A DNA stretch of 64,000 nt, taken from positions 124,001 to 188,000 of the forward strand of contig NZ_BNBD01000008.1 of the NCBI RefSeq assembly GCF_014654785.1, written 5' to 3'. Within the stretch, counting starts at the first letter, position 1; every line of letters begins with the position of its first letter. The translations under genes were made by a program, and so were the position numbers. The stretch comes from Streptomyces mashuensis (lineage in GTDB: Bacteria > Actinomycetota > Actinomycetes > Streptomycetales > Streptomycetaceae). This document shows positions 24,491 to 33,323 of the stretch, piece by piece. The notes below the pieces were generated by a model that searched no databases, was not told where the DNA came from, and saw only the letters and a list, made by a program, of their open reading frames with translations.

Positions 24491-24601
24491 CTCAACTCCA
24501 CCTCCCAGGACGATGTTTCCGCAGGTCAGGGCCGTGAGGATGGATACGTCCACCCGGTCCGCGGGCTCCTCGCGGACCGTCGTATCCGAGCAGGAGTGCA
24601 C

Positions 24602-25378
24602 ATGTCGCAGCCGATGCCCTTCCCCGGCACCGTCACCGGACCGGCGGCCCGGGCGACGGGCCTGACCAAGGTCTACGGGCGGGGAGAGACCCGGGTCACC
24701 GCCCTGGACGCGGTGTCCGTCGAGTTCGCGCGGGGCCGGTTCACCGCCGTCATGGGCCCCTCCGGCTCCGGCAAGTCCACCCTCATGCACTGCATGGCCG
24801 GGCTGGACACGGTGACGTCGGGCTCGGCGTGCATCGGCGGCACCGAACTGTCGTCACTGAGCGAGCGTCAGCTGACGCGGCTGCGCCGGGAGAAGGCCGG
24901 GTTCGTCTTCCAGGGCTTCAACCTGCTGCCGACGCTCACCGCGCTGGAGAACATGACGCTGCCGCTGCGGATCGCCGGGCGGGAGCCGGATGCGGCGTGG
25001 CTGGAGACCGTCGTCGCCATGGTGGGGCTGGGCGGGCGGCTCGGCCACCGGCCCGCCGAGCTCTCCGGCGGCCAGCAGCAGCGCGTCGCGGTGGCCCGCG
25101 CGCTCGTGTCCCGCCCCGAGATCGTCTTCGCCGACGAGCCGACGGGGAACCTCGACTCCCGCGCGGGCGCCGAGATCCTCGGCTTCCTCCGGGAGTCGGT
25201 GCGGGAGCTGGGGCAGACGGTGGTGATGGTCACCCACGACCCGGTGGCCGCCGCGCACGCCGACCGGGTGGTGTTCCTCGCCGACGGCCGGGTCGTCGAC
25301 GACCTGCACGAGCCGGGCGCCGACGCCGTGCTCGACCGGATGCTGCGCTTCGAGGCCGGGGACGGCCGCACGACCTGA
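24602..25378 (+). CDS. ABC transporter ATP-binding protein (MacB/LolD type)
   Basis: 258 residues from ATG 24602 (MSQPMPFPG). All nucleotide-binding motifs are present: Walker A GPSGSGKST, Q-loop FVFQGFNLLPTLTALENM, signature LSGGQQQRVAVARAL, Walker B IVFADEPTGNLDS and the H-loop THDP. FQxFNLLPxLTxxENV and EPTGNLD are hallmarks of MacB/LolD-type ATPases that partner FtsX-like permeases. It energises the permease encoded 90 bp downstream, in an operon beside a two-component system. Likely roles are efflux of membrane-active compounds or envelope-stress defence. Confidence 0.9.
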   Translation: MSQPMPFPGTVTGPAARATGLTKVYGRGETRVTALDAVSVEFARGRFTAVMGPSGSGKSTLMHCMAGLDTVTSGSACIGGTELSSLSERQLTRLRREKAGFVFQGFNLLPTLTALENMTLPLRIAGREPDAAWLETVVAMVGLGGRLGHRPAELSGGQQQRVAVARALVSRPEIVFADEPTGNLDSRAGAEILGFLRESVRELGQTVVMVTHDPVAAAHADRVVFLADGRVVDDLHEPGADAVLDRMLRFEAGDGRTT

Positions 25379-25468
25379 CACGGCGCCGGCCCTGCCCTGC
25401 CCTGCCCCGGGCCCGCCGTCCCCCGCCCGCAGCATCCAACGGAACCGGAAAGCCCCGGAGAACATCCC

Positions 25469-28033
25469 ATGCTCCGCACAGCCCTGCGCAACGTCCTCGC
25501 GCACCCAGCCCGTCTGGCCATGACCGTGCTCGCCGTCTGTCTCGGTGTCGCGTTCGTCTCCGGAACCCTCGTCTTCGCGGACTCCTCCGCCGCCGCCCAC
25601 CGTGCCGCCTCGTCGAAGAACTTCGCGGGCATCGCGGTCACCGTCACCCCGAAGTCGTCCCCGTCGGCCACCGCCGCCGACCTGCGCGACACCGCGCTCG
25701 ACGACGCACTCGTCCAGAAACTCGCCGGAGTGCCCGGCGTCGGCGCCGTGCGGCCGGCCGCCGACGGCACGGCCACCCTGGCCGCCGCGGACGGCAGCCC
25801 GCTGCGCACCGGGACGTCCCGGGCGAACCTCGCCGCCGCGTACGTACCGGGCACGGACGGCACGGACCACCGCCACCCGCTGGTGAAGGGCCGCGCCCCT
25901 GCGCGCGACGACGAGATCGCCGTCGACGCCGGCACCGCCGCCGCCGGCCGGTTCCGCATCGGCGACACGGTCACGCTCGCCACGACCGGGCCGGTCATGA
26001 CCAAGCGCCTCGTCGGCATCGTCACCACCGACGACCCGCGGGTGTCCGCGGGCGGCACCCTGACGCTCTTCCCCATGGGCACCGCACAGCGGCTGTTCGC
26101 GACCCCCGGCCACTACACCTCCATCGACCTGTCCGCCGCGCCCGGCACCGACCGTGCGGAGCTGACCGACCGGGTCACGGCCGTGCTCCCGGCGGACCGG
26201 GCGGAGGCGGTCAGCGGCACCGCCCAGGCCGCCCAGCAGGCGGTCCTCGTCGACACCCTCACCCGGGGCTACACGAAGCTGCCGCTGGTGTTCGCCGGGG
26301 TCGCGCTGTTCGTCGGCTCGTTCCTCGTCGTCAACACCTTCACCATGCTCGTGACGCGGCGCACCCGCGACATCGCCCTGCTGCGGGCGATCGGTGCCTC
26401 GCGCGGCCAGGTGGTCCGTTCCGTTCTGGCGGAGGCGGCGCTGGTCGGGCTCGTCGCGTCGGCGGCCGGTTTCCTGCTGGGCCTGGGCGTCGCCTCGGCG
26501 CTGCCGCACGTCCTGAGCACGGCCGAGGAGACGCTGCCCGACGGGCCGCTGGTGATCGGGGCCCGGTCCGTGGTGGCGGCGCTCGCGGTGGGCGTGGGTG
26601 TCACGGTGCTCGCCGCGTGGCTGCCCTCCCGGCGGGCCGCGAGGATCGCGCCCGTCGAGGCGATGCGGTCGGCCGGGCAGACGCCGCCCCCGGCACGGTC
26701 GCGGGTCCGTGGCGCAGTGGGGTCGGCCCTGCTCGCGCTCGGCGCCGGCCTGCTCGTCTCCCTCACGGGGGCGAAGGACGCCTCCGTCGGGAACCTGCAG
26801 AACGCGATGGCCGGCTGCGCCCTCCTCGCCGTCGCCATGATCGTGCTGGCGCCGCTGCTCGCCGGGCCGGTGATCCGGCTGACCGGGCGGCTCACCACCC
26901 GCTTCGGCACCATCGGCCACCTCGCGCGGGAGAACGCGCTGCGCGACCCGCGGCGCACGGCCGCCACCGCCTCCTCCCTGATGATCAGTACGGCGCTGGT
27001 CGCCGGGCTCGCGGTCGTCGGCCACTCCACCGGGCAGGCCCTCGACCGGCAGGCCGCCGCCGGCCTCCGCGCCGACTACGTCATCGGCACCCGCGACACG
27101 ACGACGGGCATCGACCCCGCCGCCGTCCAGCGGGTGGCCGCTACGGCCGGGGTACGGACCGCGGCAGCCGTCGCGGACTCCACACTCGTCGTGGGCGGCA
27201 AGGTCCGCACCGTCACCGGCGTCGATCCGGCCACCGTGGGCGCGGTCATGAAGCTCGACTTCGTCAGCGGCTCCGTGAAGGGCCTCGGGCCGGGCCGGAT
27301 CGCCGTCTCCGAGAGCGTCGCCCGGGAACACGGCCTGCGGGCGGGCGGCAGGCTCCCGGCGCGCATGGGCCGCAGCCAGGAGTTCCGGCCGTACACCGTC
27401 GTCGGCGTCTACCAGGACAACCCCGTCGCCCACGACGTGCTCGGCGCCCCCGCCGACGTGCAGAAGAACAGCTTCGTGCCCGGGTCGGTGCAACGGATCC
27501 TCGTCCGCACGGAGGGCGGCGCGGTGTCCAAGGCCATGGAGAGCCGACTGCGTGCGGCCGTGGGCAACAGCCCGCTGCTGACGGTCGACGACCGGGCGCG
27601 ACTCGTCCACGAGGCCGCCGGCGCCGTCGGCGACCTGCTGACCCTGATGTACGGGCTCCTCGCCCTGGCCGTCGTGATCGCCTCGCTCGGCATCGTCAAC
27701 ACCCTGGCGATGTCGGTGTCGGAGCGCACCCGGGAGATCGGTGTGCTGCGCGCCATCGGCATGGACCGTGCCGGGGTCCGGCGGATGATCCGGCTGGAGT
27801 CCCTGACGGTGGCCGCGTTCGGCACGCTGCTGGGCCTGGCGGGCGGGGTGTTCTGCGCCTGGGCGGTCGGTGCGCTGGCCAACGGCGCGGTGGCGCAGTA
27901 CGCGTTCACGCTCCCGTGGGGGACGCTGCTGCTGATCTGCGCGGTGTCGCTCGTGATCGGTACGGTCGCGGCAGTCGTTCCGGCCCGCCGGGCGGCCGCG
28001 TTGAGCCCGCTGGAGGCTGTCGCGGAGGCGTGA
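25469..28033 (+). CDS. FtsX-like ABC transporter permease
   Basis: 854 residues. An N-terminal TM segment (LAMTVLAVCLGVAFVSGTLVFA) is followed by a large extracytoplasmic domain and then two FtsX core units: one with the VNTFTMLVTRRTRDIALLRAIGASRGQV loop, and one near the C-terminus with VNTLAMSVSERTREIGVLRAIGMDRAGV. This is the duplicated layout of actinomycete BceB/MacB-like permeases. It partners the ATPase immediately upstream. The 90-bp gap has no separate promoter that I can identify. A perfect 14-bp hairpin follows the stop. Confidence 0.9.
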   Translation: MLRTALRNVLAHPARLAMTVLAVCLGVAFVSGTLVFADSSAAAHRAASSKNFAGIAVTVTPKSSPSATAADLRDTALDDALVQKLAGVPGVGAVRPAADGTATLAAADGSPLRTGTSRANLAAAYVPGTDGTDHRHPLVKGRAPARDDEIAVDAGTAAAGRFRIGDTVTLATTGPVMTKRLVGIVTTDDPRVSAGGTLTLFPMGTAQRLFATPGHYTSIDLSAAPGTDRAELTDRVTAVLPADRAEAVSGTAQAAQQAVLVDTLTRGYTKLPLVFAGVALFVGSFLVVNTFTMLVTRRTRDIALLRAIGASRGQVVRSVLAEAALVGLVASAAGFLLGLGVASALPHVLSTAEETLPDGPLVIGARSVVAALAVGVGVTVLAAWLPSRRAARIAPVEAMRSAGQTPPPARSRVRGAVGSALLALGAGLLVSLTGAKDASVGNLQNAMAGCALLAVAMIVLAPLLAGPVIRLTGRLTTRFGTIGHLARENALRDPRRTAATASSLMISTALVAGLAVVGHSTGQALDRQAAAGLRADYVIGTRDTTTGIDPAAVQRVAATAGVRTAAAVADSTLVVGGKVRTVTGVDPATVGAVMKLDFVSGSVKGLGPGRIAVSESVAREHGLRAGGRLPARMGRSQEFRPYTVVGVYQDNPVAHDVLGAPADVQKNSFVPGSVQRILVRTEGGAVSKAMESRLRAAVGNSPLLTVDDRARLVHEAAGAVGDLLTLMYGLLALAVVIASLGIVNTLAMSVSERTREIGVLRAIGMDRAGVRRMIRLESLTVAAFGTLLGLAGGVFCAWAVGALANGAVAQYAFTLPWGTLLLICAVSLVIGTVAAVVPARRAAALSPLEAVAEA

Positions 28034-28047
28034 GCGTGCCGTGCCCA

Positions 28048-28078
28048 CCGGGGTGGCGTCCGTGGGACGCCACCCCGG
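28048..28078. terminator. Bidirectional terminator between permease and ALF-repeat gene
   Basis: CCGGGGTGGCGTCC (28048-28061) and GGACGCCACCCCGG (28065-28078) form a perfect 14-bp stem with a 3-base loop. It lies between two convergent genes and could serve both. Confidence 0.8.
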
Positions 28079-28094
28079 CTCGGTGCGTTCCGGG

Positions 28095-28703
28095 TCAGCG
28101 GACCTGGTACTGGCCGACCTCGAGGAACTGGCGCACGGCGGCGGGACCGCCGTCGAGGGCCTTGCTTGCAGCAGCGCGGAACGCGTCGCTCGGGTGCTGC
28201 GTCATCAGGCGCAGGACGGCGTAGCGGTCGTCCTCCTCCTGGGCCTTGTACCGGCCGGTCTCCAGGGAGTACCGCAGGTCGGCGGCGTTGCCGTCGAGCG
28301 CCTTGTTGGCGGCTCGCGTCACGCCACGGCCCGGGTTCTTGCCGAGGATGGCCAGGACGGCGTAGCGGTCGTCCTCCTCCTGGGCCTTGTACTGGCCCAC
28401 CTCGAGGAACTCGACGAGGGCCTCGGCCGTCCGCTTGTCGAGGGCGCGGCTGCCGTAGACCCGCATCGAGGACTTCTCCGGGCTCTTGGCCATGAGGGTG
28501 AGGACCTCGACGCGCAGGTCGTCCATCGACATGTGCGCGTAGTCCTTGGCGGCCGGGGACGCCGGGGAGGCGGTGGCGGTGGCGGAGGCGACCGTTCCGC
28601 GGTCGGCGGTGCCGGCGGCCACCGCCGGGGAGGAGAACAGAACGACGGGGGCCAGGACGGCTGCCGTGGCGACGGCCGCAACGCGGACCGGCTTCATCGT
28701 CAT
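28095..28703 (-). CDS. Secreted ALF-repeat protein
   Basis: 202 residues. A Sec-type signal (KPVRVAAVATAAVLAPVVLFSSPAVAAG) precedes a short Ser/Ala/Thr-rich linker and about three copies of a helical repeat: R-ALD...EALVEFLEVGQYKAQEEDDRYAVLAIL, then KALDGNAADLRYSLETGRYKAQEEDDRYAVLRLM, then KALDGGPAAVRQFLEVGQYQVR. These are ALF repeats, found in secreted actinomycete proteins of unknown function. It starts at ATG 28703; a second ATG six bases later is equally possible. It is transcribed alone. Confidence 0.85.
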   Translation of the reverse strand: MTMKPVRVAAVATAAVLAPVVLFSSPAVAAGTADRGTVASATATASPASPAAKDYAHMSMDDLRVEVLTLMAKSPEKSSMRVYGSRALDKRTAEALVEFLEVGQYKAQEEDDRYAVLAILGKNPGRGVTRAANKALDGNAADLRYSLETGRYKAQEEDDRYAVLRLMTQHPSDAFRAAASKALDGGPAAVRQFLEVGQYQVR

Positions 28704-28797
28704 GGAGGTGCACCTACTTCGCGAGAAAGATCGTTAATGCCCCGTCAGCTTAGACACTCCCGGCACGGCCCGATCCGTCACCCCTGTATGGGTTCCG

Positions 28798-29187
28798 TCA
28801 GGATTGCGGGGCGTCCTGCGGGTACCAGCGCAGCTCGACCGTGTTGCCGTCGGGGTCGCGGACGTACAGCGACTCCGCCATGCCGCGGGCGCCGAAGTTG
28901 GTGGACGGGCCGCTGACGACGGTGAACGTTCCGGCGGCGACGACCTCCTGCCAGTCGAGGGGCTCGACGACCAGGCAGAGGTGGTCGACGTTCGACTCGC
29001 CGCGCTCGCGGTGCACCAGGTCGATGATGGTGGTGGGCGAGACGCGGACGGACGGGAAGGGCACCTTTCCGGCGCGCCACTCGTCGACGCGGACCGGTTC
29101 CAGGCCGAGGGGGCCGGTGTAGAAGGCGAGGGACCGCTCGACGTCGGAGACGTTGAGGACGAGGTGGTCGAAGCCGATGACGCGCAT
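28798..29187 (-). CDS. VOC-superfamily (glyoxalase/dioxygenase-like) protein
   Basis: 129 residues from ATG 29187 (MRVIGFDHLVLNVSDVERSLAFYTG). Two beta-alpha-beta-beta-beta modules with the metal-ligand positions FDHLVLNV, VDHLCLVVE and VRDPDGNTVELRWY, as in glyoxalase I, fosfomycin-resistance and extradiol dioxygenase relatives. Substrate cannot be assigned. The neighbour on the left is an unrelated secreted protein; the neighbour on the right is a broken gene. No operon partner. Confidence 0.85.
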   Translation of the reverse strand: MRVIGFDHLVLNVSDVERSLAFYTGPLGLEPVRVDEWRAGKVPFPSVRVSPTTIIDLVHRERGESNVDHLCLVVEPLDWQEVVAAGTFTVVSGPSTNFGARGMAESLYVRDPDGNTVELRWYPQDAPQS

Positions 29188-29379
29188 GGTGTGGGCACGC
29201 TTCCTTTCGCTGACGGCTTGTTGCGGCGGTGGGCGCGGGCGGCGCACCGCCCGTGCCCACCGAAGGTATCGCGCCATGATCGTTTCCGCATCGGTCCCGG
29301 GGCCTAGGCCGTTTCGTTTGGATCCGTGGATGGTGGATCGGTGTGCCCGTTGTCAGAGGCTGCCGGCAGCATCGCCGCC

Positions 29380-30116
29380 ATGAACGGCATCCGTACCACC
29401 CCGCCGCGGCCGCTCGACGCCGCCACGGTCTTTCCTCAACTGGCGCCGCTGGCACGCCCGGCGATCCGGTTGCATCCCCGCCCCGGGTCTCCGTCACCGC
29501 ACGACAGTTCTGTCGGCGGGCCGATGCTGTGGCCCGCCGACGAGCCGTGGCCGCACTGCGGCGAGTCACACGACCAGATCGACGACCTGTACGTGGCGTA
29601 CGGGGTGCGCGCCGGCGAGGGCTACGAGTGGCACGACGGTCCGAACCCCATGGTGCCCGTGGCCCAGCTTTACGTGCGCGACATACCGCTGCTGCGGCCG
29701 TCATGGATCTGAGTAAGGAACTACAGCAGCGGCTGGGGGACTGGAGCAACTGGCAGGCCGCCGCATCCGCCGTGGACAGCTCCTGGGCCCCCTACCCGGA
29801 TTCGTTCTACGGGAGCCAGCTGTCCGTCGCCCCGGGCTGGAAGGTCGGCGGCTGGCCCCCGTGGGGCCTCACCGACCCGATCGCCCGCTTCTGCACCGCC
29901 TGTGGCGCCAAGATGGCCCCGCTGCTGACCATCGCCTCGAACGAATGGGACTCCAGCAACCACGGTTGGGTCCCCTACGAGGATCAAGCCCTCGGCTCCC
30001 TCGACGACTCGTGTGTGACGAACCCGCCCAAGGTCCAGGTTTCCAAGGGGAACCGCCTGCAGCTCTACGTCTGCCCGGAGTCCCCGGATCACCCGCACAC
30101 GTCCCTGATCCAGTGA
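29380..30116 (+). pseudogene. Broken DUF1963 (YwqG-like) gene in two overlapping frames
   Basis: The first frame (29380-29712, 110 aa) has the N-terminal family pattern RLHPRPGSPSPHDSSVGGPMLWPADEPWPHC and VPVAQLYVRDIP, then stops. The second frame (29704-30116, 137 aa) carries the family C-terminus: LSVAPGWKVGGWPPWGLTDP, CTACGAKMAPLLTIASNEWDSS and LYVCPESPDHPHT. Neither half is a complete domain, and the middle, normally over 80 residues, is missing. This points to an internal deletion with frameshift. Coupled translation of a split protein (8-nt overlap) is a less likely alternative. Confidence 0.65.
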
Positions 30117-30232
30117 GCGATTACTGAAGTCACAAGGCCGGCTGTGCAGCCCCGGCGTATCCCCGGTCGCCGCAGCGGTGGCCGCCGGCCGTGCCGCACC
30201 CCCGACCGGGGTCTCACAAGGATCACGCGACC

Positions 30233-31213
30233 CTAGAGGTTCCGTAAGTAGTCGGAGAAGCCCAGGGTGTAGTTCCGGTACTCGGCTCGCCAGGCCGCGA
30301 CGTCCTCTTCCGTGATGGCGCGTCCGGAGATCGTCTGCATGTGGGTGATGAGGAAGGCCTCGTCCTTCGTCGAGTCGAACCGGACCCGGTTCTCGGAGAG
30401 CTCGAAGAGTCGCTTCGTCTCCAGGTCGAGGATGCTGTACAGGAACGACCCCTTGGGGAAGCGGAGCGATTCCGGCATCTGCTTCTCGAGCGAGGAATTC
30501 GCGTGGTACCAGGAAATGTAGACGGAATCGTCGGTCATCTCCATCCGGTACACCGACGGGTCGGCCGAGTAGATGATGTCGATCGGGCAGACGTGCCGGT
30601 AGTCGAACAGCGAGACGATGGACATGAGGATCTCGGTCAGGATCTCCTCGGAGAGCCGGCTGCTCGTCTTGCCGACGGAGGAGGGCCAAAGGCGCCGGTC
30701 GGCCGCTCGTTGGTAGAGAGCCGAGGGATTGTCCGGGGCGAGCATGGAGACCCGTACGGACCCGGGGTTGTGGTGGACGTGCGAGAGCCTGGCCGCGACG
30801 AAGCGGGCGCTCGGCCCGCGGAATACATAGGAAGTCGTCGTGGCCAGACTCTGGTTGAGATGCCGGTTGAAGTCGTCGTCGAAGGTGTCGGTCGCCGGGT
30901 AGCGGCCACTGGGCAGAAAGATCCGGTTGGCGTCCGACATACGGTCCAGCAGGGCGTCGGAGAGTACGCCGAACTGTTCGTTCAGGTTCTCCTTGAGGGC
31001 CGCTTCCTGTTTCTCCGAGCTGAAGAACGAGAAGATCAGGGCGAAGACGACCGACGCGACAAGGTTGAGGCCGATCGAGGACATGATGGCCGCGCTGGTC
31101 ATGTTCTTGTCCTGCAAAGTCAGCAGGACGCCGCCCGCCAGCGCCAGCGCCGCCGCGAAGAGGAAGGCGAAACGTGCGGCGCTGGTTCGCCAGGACTGCA
31201 TGGAGCTTGCCAC
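30233..31213 (-). CDS. Two-TM membrane protein with a large cytosolic domain, unknown function
   Basis: 326 residues from GTG 31213, chosen because AGGAGG lies nine bases upstream; an ATG at 31201 (MQSWRTS) is the alternative. TM1 is about FAFLFAAALALAGGVLLTL and TM2 IMSSIGLNLVASVVFALIFSFF. A short coiled stretch and about 250 soluble residues follow, with no motif I recognise. The N-terminal part (SSYVFRGPSARFVAARL...VRVSMLAPDNPSAL) could be a Rossmann- or PLD-like sensor. Codon use is visibly less G+C-rich than its neighbours, suggesting acquisition. It stands alone, so no role can be inferred from context. Confidence 0.8.
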   Translation of the reverse strand: MASSMQSWRTSAARFAFLFAAALALAGGVLLTLQDKNMTSAAIMSSIGLNLVASVVFALIFSFFSSEKQEAALKENLNEQFGVLSDALLDRMSDANRIFLPSGRYPATDTFDDDFNRHLNQSLATTTSYVFRGPSARFVAARLSHVHHNPGSVRVSMLAPDNPSALYQRAADRRLWPSSVGKTSSRLSEEILTEILMSIVSLFDYRHVCPIDIIYSADPSVYRMEMTDDSVYISWYHANSSLEKQMPESLRFPKGSFLYSILDLETKRLFELSENRVRFDSTKDEAFLITHMQTISGRAITEEDVAAWRAEYRNYTLGFSDYLRNL

Positions 31214-31440
31214 GGGACGGCGCCTCCTGGGGTCGTGTTGACCGAGATCAGCTGAACAGCAGGGCCGCCAACTGTAGTTGGAGTATTGGGCACTGTCCGG
31301 CGGGTCGGGTGACCTGGCCGGCGTTCGCCTTGGCCGCTCCCGGGCGGGCCGACCGTGGCCCCGGGGCGCGGGCGGTGGTCTCCGGGGCGGCGGACGGGGG
31401 CACGCCGCCCCGGAGACGTGCGGGGGTTCCGGCGGAGCTG

Positions 31441-33090
31441 TCAGCCGCCGAGGGCGAGTTGCACGATGCGGACCACGACCAGGACCATCGCGGCGAGGAG
31501 GTAGAGGCGCAGGGCGGCCAGGCCCACCTTGCGGCCCGTGGACAGGACGGGGTCCGGCAGCTCGTGCAGCGGCGGCATCCGCCAGTTCTCCTTGCCGGTG
31601 CGGTCGACAGGCCCGGCCAGGGCCCAGCCCTTGCGGCGGCGGCGCGTCTCGGCGTAGCCGAGGGCGAGGATGCCGGCGACGCCGCAGATGCCCATGATGT
31701 CGAGGATCGCGTTCGCGCCGATGCCGGGGAAGAGGACGGCGGCGGTCAGGACGACCGAGAGCGTGACGAGGACGGCCACGACGAGGGAGGTGAAGACGTT
31801 GGTGACGCGCCCGTTGACCCACGGCCCGAGCACGGTCCTGTCGTTGCACAGCAGGAGCAGGAAGACCGAGGCGGAGGGCAGCAGGACGCCGGCGAGGGTC
31901 TGGACGCCCTCGGTGAGCAGGCCCAGCGGGGAGCCGGGGATGACGACGACGACCGCGGCGGCGAGGACGAGGCCCGCGAAGACCGCGTAGAAGCCCTTGG
32001 CGCCCTTGATGCCGTGGTGCAGCGAGTGCTTCAGCCCGAGGACGTCGCCGATGGCGTAGGCGGTGGACAGCGAGACGGCGCAGGCGCCGATGACCGAGGC
32101 GTCGAGCAGTGCGACGGCGAACAGCACGCCGGCGGTCCTGCCCGCGTACTTCTCCAGCCCCGCGGCGACGTCGCCGGCGTCGGTGAAGTGGCCGGCCTCG
32201 GCGTGCCCGGAGAACGCCGCGGCGCAGAAGCCCGTCATGGCGGCGGCGCCCACGAGGACGACGGCGATGCCGAGCCACAGATCGGCCTTCTCGTACCGCA
32301 GGAAGCGCGGGGTGATGCGCTTGTCGATGACGTAGGACTGCTGGAAGAACAGCTGCCACGGTGCCACCGTGGTGCCGACGACGGCGATGACGAGCAGCAA
32401 GACGTCGGCGAGCCGCGCGTGGTGCGGCATGCCCGGCACGACGAAGTCGTGGGCCATCCGCCCCGTCGGGGGGTGCACGATGACGTAGACGGGCACCAGC
32501 AGCAGCGAGCCCGCGCAGAGGAGGATCGCGGTGCGCTCGAAACGGCGGAAGGAGCCGGTCGACGCGGCCAGCACCACGAGGACGGCGGCCAGCAGCACGC
32601 CGGGCACCTTGGGCAGCCCGAGGTGGCCGACGGCGAGGGTGATGCCGATGAACTCGGTCACCAGCGTGAGGGCGTTGAGCAGGAACAGGTCGATGACGGA
32701 GAACGCGCCCCAGAACCTGCCGAACCGCTCCAGGATCAGCCGCGCGTGCCCCACACCGGTGACCGCGCCGAGCCGCAGCACCATCTCCTGGTTGACGTAC
32801 GGCACGGGTATGAGGAGGAGCAGGGTCCACAGGAGGCTGGTGCCGTAGTTCCGGCCGGCCTGCGTGTAGGTGCCGAACGCGCCGGCGTCGTTGTCGCCGA
32901 CCATGACGATCAGGCCGGGGCCGACGACGGCGAGCAGGGTCTTGAGCCGGGCGGACAGCCTCCGGCGCGGGGCGGTGTCGTCCGCCTTGATGGTGCCGAG
33001 TGCCCCGCGGCTGTCTCCGGTGTGGGCGTCGTCGAGGACGGCGGTGCGGGCTGCGGCGGCGGAGGGGGTGGTGATCGTGGAGTCGGTCAT
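31441..33090 (-). CDS. Nramp-related divalent metal transporter (NRMT-like, possibly Mg2+)
   Basis: 549 residues, about 11 TM helices. The TM1 metal site, DPGN in Mn/Fe Nramps, reads GDNDAGAFGTYTQAG. The TM6 site, MPH in true Nramps, reads GTTVAPWQLFFQQS. These substitutions match the Nramp-related transporters, one of which (Clostridium acetobutylicum) imports Mg2+. ATG at 33090 has GGGAGG five bases upstream. The 5' leader contains a leader peptide and alternative stems (separate entries), so expression is probably controlled after initiation. The cation should be treated as unproven. Confidence 0.83.
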   Translation of the reverse strand: MTDSTITTPSAAAARTAVLDDAHTGDSRGALGTIKADDTAPRRRLSARLKTLLAVVGPGLIVMVGDNDAGAFGTYTQAGRNYGTSLLWTLLLLIPVPYVNQEMVLRLGAVTGVGHARLILERFGRFWGAFSVIDLFLLNALTLVTEFIGITLAVGHLGLPKVPGVLLAAVLVVLAASTGSFRRFERTAILLCAGSLLLVPVYVIVHPPTGRMAHDFVVPGMPHHARLADVLLLVIAVVGTTVAPWQLFFQQSYVIDKRITPRFLRYEKADLWLGIAVVLVGAAAMTGFCAAAFSGHAEAGHFTDAGDVAAGLEKYAGRTAGVLFAVALLDASVIGACAVSLSTAYAIGDVLGLKHSLHHGIKGAKGFYAVFAGLVLAAAVVVVIPGSPLGLLTEGVQTLAGVLLPSASVFLLLLCNDRTVLGPWVNGRVTNVFTSLVVAVLVTLSVVLTAAVLFPGIGANAILDIMGICGVAGILALGYAETRRRRKGWALAGPVDRTGKENWRMPPLHELPDPVLSTGRKVGLAALRLYLLAAMVLVVVRIVQLALGG

Positions 33091-33245
33091 GAGAGCCTCC
33101 CTGTCCCCCGTTCAGGGGGAAGGTCGGGGCACTCAGCAGCAACCTTCCCCGTGCGCGGGCAGCCCAAGGGCCCGGAGCGGCACGGTGCCGTACGGGTGCT
33201 GGGCTGCGCGGGCGGTGACGCGCGGGACGCGCGCGGGGAAGGTCG
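33091..33245 (-). promoter_or_regulatory. Structured 5' leader with mutually exclusive stems upstream of the Nramp-related gene
   Basis: On the RNA (minus strand), segment C (33243-33230) comes first, then B (33155-33142), then A (33124-33116). B can pair with C over 14 bp (one G-U) or with A over 9 bp (ACCTTCCCC/GGGGAAGGT), not both. A nested 8-bp stem, GCAGCCCA (33159-33166) with TGGGCTGC (33200-33207), stabilises the B-C form. A further CCCCC/GGGGG hairpin (33105-33119) overlaps A and lies four bases before the ribosome site GGGAGG (33096-33101). This is a classic attenuator/riboswitch layout. I do not see the M-box (ykoK) consensus. Confidence 0.65.
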
Positions 33246-33323
33246 TTACCGCGTACCGGAGGTCGACGAGGACATACGGGTGCGGGGCTTCCTGTGGCCC
33301 GGACTGTGACTGTGACCGTCCAT
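33246..33323 (-). CDS. Leader peptide upstream of the Nramp-related transporter
   Basis: A 25-codon frame from ATG 33323 to TAA 33246, beginning MDGHSHSPGHRKPRTR, has a strong ribosome site GGGAGGAGG eight bases upstream. Its stop is two bases before segment C of the alternative-stem leader, so a ribosome ending or stalling there would cover C and free B to pair with A. Three His and two Pro codons lie in the first 13. Leader peptides controlling Mg2+ transporters are known (mgtL in enterobacteria). The coupling here is inferred. Confidence 0.6.
   Translation of the reverse strand: MDGHSHSPGHRKPRTRMSSSTSGTR

Noticed and set aside
29300..29325. GGCCGTTTCGTTTGGATC, resembling the end of a Streptomyces insertion sequence
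   Set aside because: No matching inverted end, target duplication or transposase is visible, so it cannot be called an insertion sequence end from this window.
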